A DNA stretch of 64,000 nt from an uncultured Sutterella sp. (lineage in GTDB: Bacteria > Pseudomonadota > Gammaproteobacteria > Burkholderiales > Burkholderiaceae_F): positions 37,173-101,172 of the forward strand of contig CAJMKD010000006.1 of NCBI GenBank assembly GCA_905213905.1, read 5' to 3'. Below, piece by piece: positions 60,730-64,000 of the stretch (its first letter is position 1; each line of letters begins with the position of its first letter). The notes under the pieces are model-generated. The model saw nothing but the letters and a program-made list of their open reading frames with translations, ran no database searches and was not told the origin of the DNA. Made by a program: the position numbers and the translations under genes.

Positions 60730-62028
60730 TTACTTCGTTTCGGGACGAAGGACTTCCACGCCGCCCATGTACTTGCGGAGCACCTCTGGCACCGTCACGG
60801 AGCCGTCGGCATTCTGATAGTTTTCGAGGACAGCCACGAGCGTGCGGCCAACGGCAAGGCCGGAGCCATTGAGCGTATGCACGAAGCGCGTGCGGCCGTT
60901 TTCGTCCTTGAAGCGCGCACCCATGCGGCGCGCCTGGAAGTCGACGCAGTTCGAGCACGAGGAGATTTCACGGTACGTGTTCTGCGCAGGCAGCCACACT
61001 TCAAGGTCGTAGGTCTTCGCGGAGCTGAAGCCGATGTCGCCCGTCGAAAGCGCAACCACGCGGTAGGGGAGCCCGAGCTTCTGCAGAATGTCTTCGGCAT
61101 CGTGGGTGAGCTCTTCGAGCGCGGCCCAGGAATGATCGGGATGCTCGATGCGGACCATTTCGACCTTGTCGAACTGATGCTGGCGAATCATGCCGCGGGT
61201 GTCGCGGCCGTAGGCGCCCGCTTCAGAGCGGAAGCACGGCGTATGGGCCGTCACCTTGATCGGCAGTTCGTCGGCGCGCAGGATCTTGCCCGCCACCTGG
61301 TTGGTGAGCGTCACTTCGGCGGTCGGCACCAGGTACATCTGCTCCTGATCGCTCGAAGCGCCGCCCTTCTTGGCGGCGAAGAGGTCTTCTTCAAACTTCG
61401 GCAGCTGGCCTGTGCCCTGCATGGTGGAGGCCGTCACGATATAGGGCGTGTAGCACTCGGTGTAGCCGTGCTCGGTCGTGTGCGTGTCAAGCATGAACTG
61501 CGCGAGCGCGCGGTGCAGGCGGGCAACCGGACCGCGCATGAAGACGAAGCGCGACCCCGAAAGTTTCGCAGCGGTGTCGAAATCCATGCCGAGGGGCGCC
61601 CCCACATCGACGTGGTCCTTCACCTCAAAGTCGAAGGTGCGGGGCGTGCCCCAGCGGCGAACTTCGACGTTTTCGGTTTCGTCCTTGCCCAAGGGCGTCG
61701 TTTCGCTCGGCAGATTCGGCACGCGGAGCATCAGATCGTTGAGCTCCTTGCGGATCGCATCGAGCTCATTTTCGAGCTTGGCGAGGTCGGCCGGGATTTC
61801 GGCGGCTTCGGCAAGCAGCGCGGAGGCATCTTCGCCCGCCTTCTTGAGGCGGCCGATGTCCTTGGAGAGCGTATTGCGGCGCGCCTGCAGCTCTTCGGTC
61901 TTCGTCTGAACGACCTTGCGGCGGTTCTCAAGATCGTTGAACTGAGCTTCCGGGAACTCAAAGTTGCGGGTCTTAAGACGAGCAACAACTTCCGGAAGCG
62001 ACTTTCTCAGGAGATTGACGTCGAGCAT
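60730..62028 (-). CDS. serS: Seryl-tRNA synthetase
   Basis: A 432-residue class II synthetase. The N-terminal coiled-coil arm (~1-110), which grips the long variable arm of tRNA-Ser, starts MLDVNLLRKSLPEVVARLKT. Motif 2 lies around TPCFRSEAGAYGRDTRGMIR, with QHQFDKVEMVRIEHPD. Motif 3 is NGSGLAVGRTLVAVLENYQN, and the tail VPEVLRKYMGG is intact. Start at 62028. A tRNA-Ser(CGA) gene lies about 185 bases downstream on the same strand. Confidence 0.97.
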   Translation of the reverse strand: MLDVNLLRKSLPEVVARLKTRNFEFPEAQFNDLENRRKVVQTKTEELQARRNTLSKDIGRLKKAGEDASALLAEAAEIPADLAKLENELDAIRKELNDLMLRVPNLPSETTPLGKDETENVEVRRWGTPRTFDFEVKDHVDVGAPLGMDFDTAAKLSGSRFVFMRGPVARLHRALAQFMLDTHTTEHGYTECYTPYIVTASTMQGTGQLPKFEEDLFAAKKGGASSDQEQMYLVPTAEVTLTNQVAGKILRADELPIKVTAHTPCFRSEAGAYGRDTRGMIRQHQFDKVEMVRIEHPDHSWAALEELTHDAEDILQKLGLPYRVVALSTGDIGFSSAKTYDLEVWLPAQNTYREISSCSNCVDFQARRMGARFKDENGRTRFVHTLNGSGLAVGRTLVAVLENYQNADGSVTVPEVLRKYMGGVEVLRPETK

Positions 62029-62366
62029 GTTGTATTTGAACCTTTTGGTTGAATGGAAATACGAGCGTATGGAAAATTCCGATGGAATCGTTCTGCATGA
62101 AGCCGTCTCCGGCTTCACGGGCGAATTCGGGCCGGATGCTTTTTCTTTTCTTCCGGGCGCTTGAAGCCCCTTTCAGAGCGCTTTCAAAGCCCGCCAGCGA
62201 AGAAAGACTGAAGCGGGCGCAAAAAGCGCTTCGTCCGGCGGCCGTCATTCCGGCGACGCGGCCGCCGCACGCATTTTGACATTTTCGCCCCTTAGACGCC
62301 GCGGCGCAAACGCGCCTGGCAGCGCTGCGAGCAAAAAGCCTGCAAAAGTCGCCCCAAGCGATCTCT
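62029..62366. other. Gap between rarA and serS
   Basis: 338 bases with the serS promoter presumably near 62050-62150. I find only short imperfect hairpins (for example around 62150-62200) and no ORF or RNA gene. No confident terminator for rarA was seen. Confidence 0.4.
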
Positions 62367-63785
62367 TCAGGACTGTCCCCGGCGGCGGCCAAGCCCCTTG
62401 GCGCGCGCTTCTTCGTTGAGCTTCTCGAGTCCTTCGAGCTTCGTGCGGATCCGCGCCTCAAGGCCGCGATCCGTGGGCTCGTACCAGCGCATGCCTTCGA
62501 GCCCTTCGGGCAGATAGACTTCGCCCGCGGCGAAGGCGCCCGGCTCATCATGCGCGTAGCGGTAGCCCTGATGGTAGCCGAGATCCTTCATGAGCTTCGT
62601 GGGTGCATTTCTGAGATGCATCGGAACAGGCCGGGAGCCGTCTTTCTTCACGAAGGCGCGCACGGCGTTGAAGGCCGTATAGACGGCGTTGCTCTTGGGC
62701 GCGCAGGCGAGATAGACCGCCGCCTGTGCGAGCGCGAGCTCGCCCTCGGGCGAGCCGAGACGTTCGTACGCTTCGGCTGCTTCTATCGCAAGCTGCGTGC
62801 CTTTCGGATCCGCCAGTGAAATATCTTCGACCGCCATGCGGATGAGGCGTCTGGCAATGTAGCGGGGATCGCACCCGCCGTCGAGCATGCGGGCAAGCCA
62901 GTAGAGTGCGCCGTTCGGATCGGAGCCGCGCACCGACTTGTGCAGCGCGCTGATCTGATCGTAGAAATTGTCGCCGCCTTTGTCGAAGCGGCGAAGCGTT
63001 GCAGGCGTTGTCTTTCGCAGAAACTCCGCATTGATTTCGCCCACGTGCCGCTCGCGCGCCATCGTGCAGCAGACGTCAATCGCGTTGAGAAGCCGGCGCG
63101 CATCCCCGTCGGCAAGTCCCGTGAGTATCTCGCGCGCCTCGTCCGTGAGCTTAAGTTCGGGAAACTCCCGCGACATGGCGCGCTCAAGCAGCGTCTCCTC
63201 TTCCGTTTTGCTGAGGCTTTGCAGCTGATAGACGGTTGCGCGGGAGAGCAGTGCGCTCACGACCTCAAAAGACGGATTTTCAGTCGTCGCCCCCACAAAG
63301 ACAAAAAGGCCGGATTCCACGTGCGGCAGAAACGCATCCTGCTGACTTTTGCTGAAGCGGTGCACTTCATCGACAAACACCAGCGTAGGACGGCCTGTGG
63401 CGCGCATTTCAGCCTTGGCGGCCTCCACGGCATCGCGAATATCCTTGACGCCGCCCAGAACGGCGGAAATTGCAATGAATGGCAGATCGAAAGCGTCCGC
63501 CATCAGCCGGGCGAGCGTCGTCTTGCCGACGCCGGGCGGCCCCCACAGAATCATGGAGTGCGGCCGATGATTCTCAAACGCAACACGCAAAGGCGCGCCG
63601 GGGCCGATCAGATGCTGCTGCCCCACTACTTCGTCGAGCGTCTTCGGGCGCATGCGCTCGGCGAGCGGCTGCAGCACGGGCTTGTGCACGTCGGAGCCTG
63701 CGGATGCGCGCGCCGTCCGCGCTGTTCGGGCCTTAGCCGAATCGCCGGCATTCAATTCGCCGCCGAAGAGATCTGCTTCCGTCAT
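62367..63785 (-). CDS. rarA: Replication-associated recombination ATPase RarA (MgsA)
   Basis: 472 residues. A clamp-loader-like AAA+ ATPase acting at stalled forks. PLAERMRPKTLDEVVGQQHL, Walker A WGPPGVGKTTLARLMADAFD (~81-100), Walker B LVFVDEVHRFSKSQQDAFLP, sensor 1 FVGATTENPSFEV, then the tetramerisation domain with KSVRGSDPNGALYWLARMLD and RRLIRMAVEDISLADP. Residues 1-35 are a disordered leader. It lies about 100 bases downstream of the terminator of the ribosomal RNA operon. Confidence 0.96.
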   Translation of the reverse strand: MTEADLFGGELNAGDSAKARTARTARASAGSDVHKPVLQPLAERMRPKTLDEVVGQQHLIGPGAPLRVAFENHRPHSMILWGPPGVGKTTLARLMADAFDLPFIAISAVLGGVKDIRDAVEAAKAEMRATGRPTLVFVDEVHRFSKSQQDAFLPHVESGLFVFVGATTENPSFEVVSALLSRATVYQLQSLSKTEEETLLERAMSREFPELKLTDEAREILTGLADGDARRLLNAIDVCCTMARERHVGEINAEFLRKTTPATLRRFDKGGDNFYDQISALHKSVRGSDPNGALYWLARMLDGGCDPRYIARRLIRMAVEDISLADPKGTQLAIEAAEAYERLGSPEGELALAQAAVYLACAPKSNAVYTAFNAVRAFVKKDGSRPVPMHLRNAPTKLMKDLGYHQGYRYAHDEPGAFAAGEVYLPEGLEGMRWYEPTDRGLEARIRTKLEGLEKLNEEARAKGLGRRRGQS

Positions 63786-63883
63786 GAATATGCAATTAGA
63801 AAAAAGACCAAATGAAAAGCCTGACAGTCAAGAGTACCCGAATGCGGGGCGGGCGGCGCCCTTTGCGTTTGAGTTCCGCTTAA

Positions 63884-63921
63884 AGCAAAACCCCTCGCGC
63901 GGTTAAGCAACGAGGGGTTTC
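63884..63921 (-). terminator. Terminator of the ribosomal RNA operon
   Basis: On the minus strand AAACCCCTCG pairs with CGAGGGGTTT, followed by TGCTTT, starting ten bases after the mature 5S end. Confidence 0.85.
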
Positions 63922-63930
63922 TCAATAGGG

Positions 63931-64000
63931 AGCCTGGCAATGACCTACTTTCACTGGAAATACAACCAACTATCATCGGCCCTGAAGCGTTTCACTGTCC
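63931..64000 (-). rRNA. rrf: 5S ribosomal RNA, 3' part (cut by window edge)
   Basis: The minus strand reads GGACAGTGAAACGCTTCAGG, then GCCGATGATAGT and GTGAAAGTAGGTCATTGCCA. This matches the 3' 70 bases of bacterial 5S rRNA, including the terminal stem strand. The rest of the rRNA operon lies beyond 64000. Confidence 0.93.

Overview
The window is GC-rich chromosomal DNA from a betaproteobacterium of the Burkholderiales. The gene neighbourhoods fit that group: rimP-nusA-infB-rbfA-truB, ribF-ileS-lspA-coaBC-dut, xseA/lpxK/Trm112-like/kdsB/adk and dnaG-rpoD. A periplasmic arylsulfate sulfotransferase and the general gene content make a Sutterella-like (Sutterellaceae) gut organism my best guess. 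This is inference from gene content; no sequence search was run. Almost everything here is chromosomal core. I see no prophage, transposase, integrase or CRISPR array.

Layout. 1-2.5 kb: an M20 amidohydrolase (cut by the edge), divergent from a peptide-type ABC substrate-binding protein. 2.7-4.4 kb: gltX followed by its own cognate tRNA-Glu(CTC). 4.6-7.7 kb: a methyltransferase, an orphan AbrB-type regulator, a gene-poor stretch with regulatory-looking DNA, and a RhlE-type helicase. 7.9-20.5 kb: a rearranged macromolecular-synthesis region. It holds two RpoD-type sigma factors on the same strand separated by a ProX-like deacylase, then dnaG, an N-truncated DUF4143 ATPase remnant, and on the other strand rpsU, yqeY and tsaD. 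20.6-23.1 kb: rpmB-rpmG, ispH and ybaK. 23.1-26.1 kb: a LysR regulator divergent from assT. 26.2-35.3 kb: rsmB, purN, ribF, ileS, lspA, coaBC and dut. 35.4-38.7 kb: a small secreted PepSY protein next to a two-component system whose sensor has a Met/His-rich periplasmic loop. 38.7-47.6 kb: a DUF2199 protein, sodB, xseA, lpxK, a Trm112-like protein, kdsB, adk and an unrecognised lipoprotein. 47.7-57.8 kb: one long minus-strand translation gene cluster running rimP, nusA, infB, rbfA, truB, typA, ychJ-like, dusA. 58.4-64 kb: rluB, scpB, tRNA-Ser(CGA), serS, rarA and the 3' end of a 5S rRNA gene.

The most distinctive features are these. (1) A probable self-contained envelope-sensing module at 35.4-38.7 kb, where three perfectly phased 11-bp repeats sit directly upstream of the -10 of the PepSY gene. 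(2) A second RpoD-like sigma factor with a diverged sigma finger. (3) A primary sigma factor with a histone-H1-like N-terminal extension of about 340 residues; DnaG and XseA also carry long low-complexity extensions. (4) A promoter-operator-terminator arrangement at 5.93-6.23 kb with no convincing ORF.

Long open frames antisense to the GC-rich genes were treated as codon-bias shadows. Starts were chosen from ribosome binding sites and family start positions. Two genes (ybaK, rluB) appear to use TTG.
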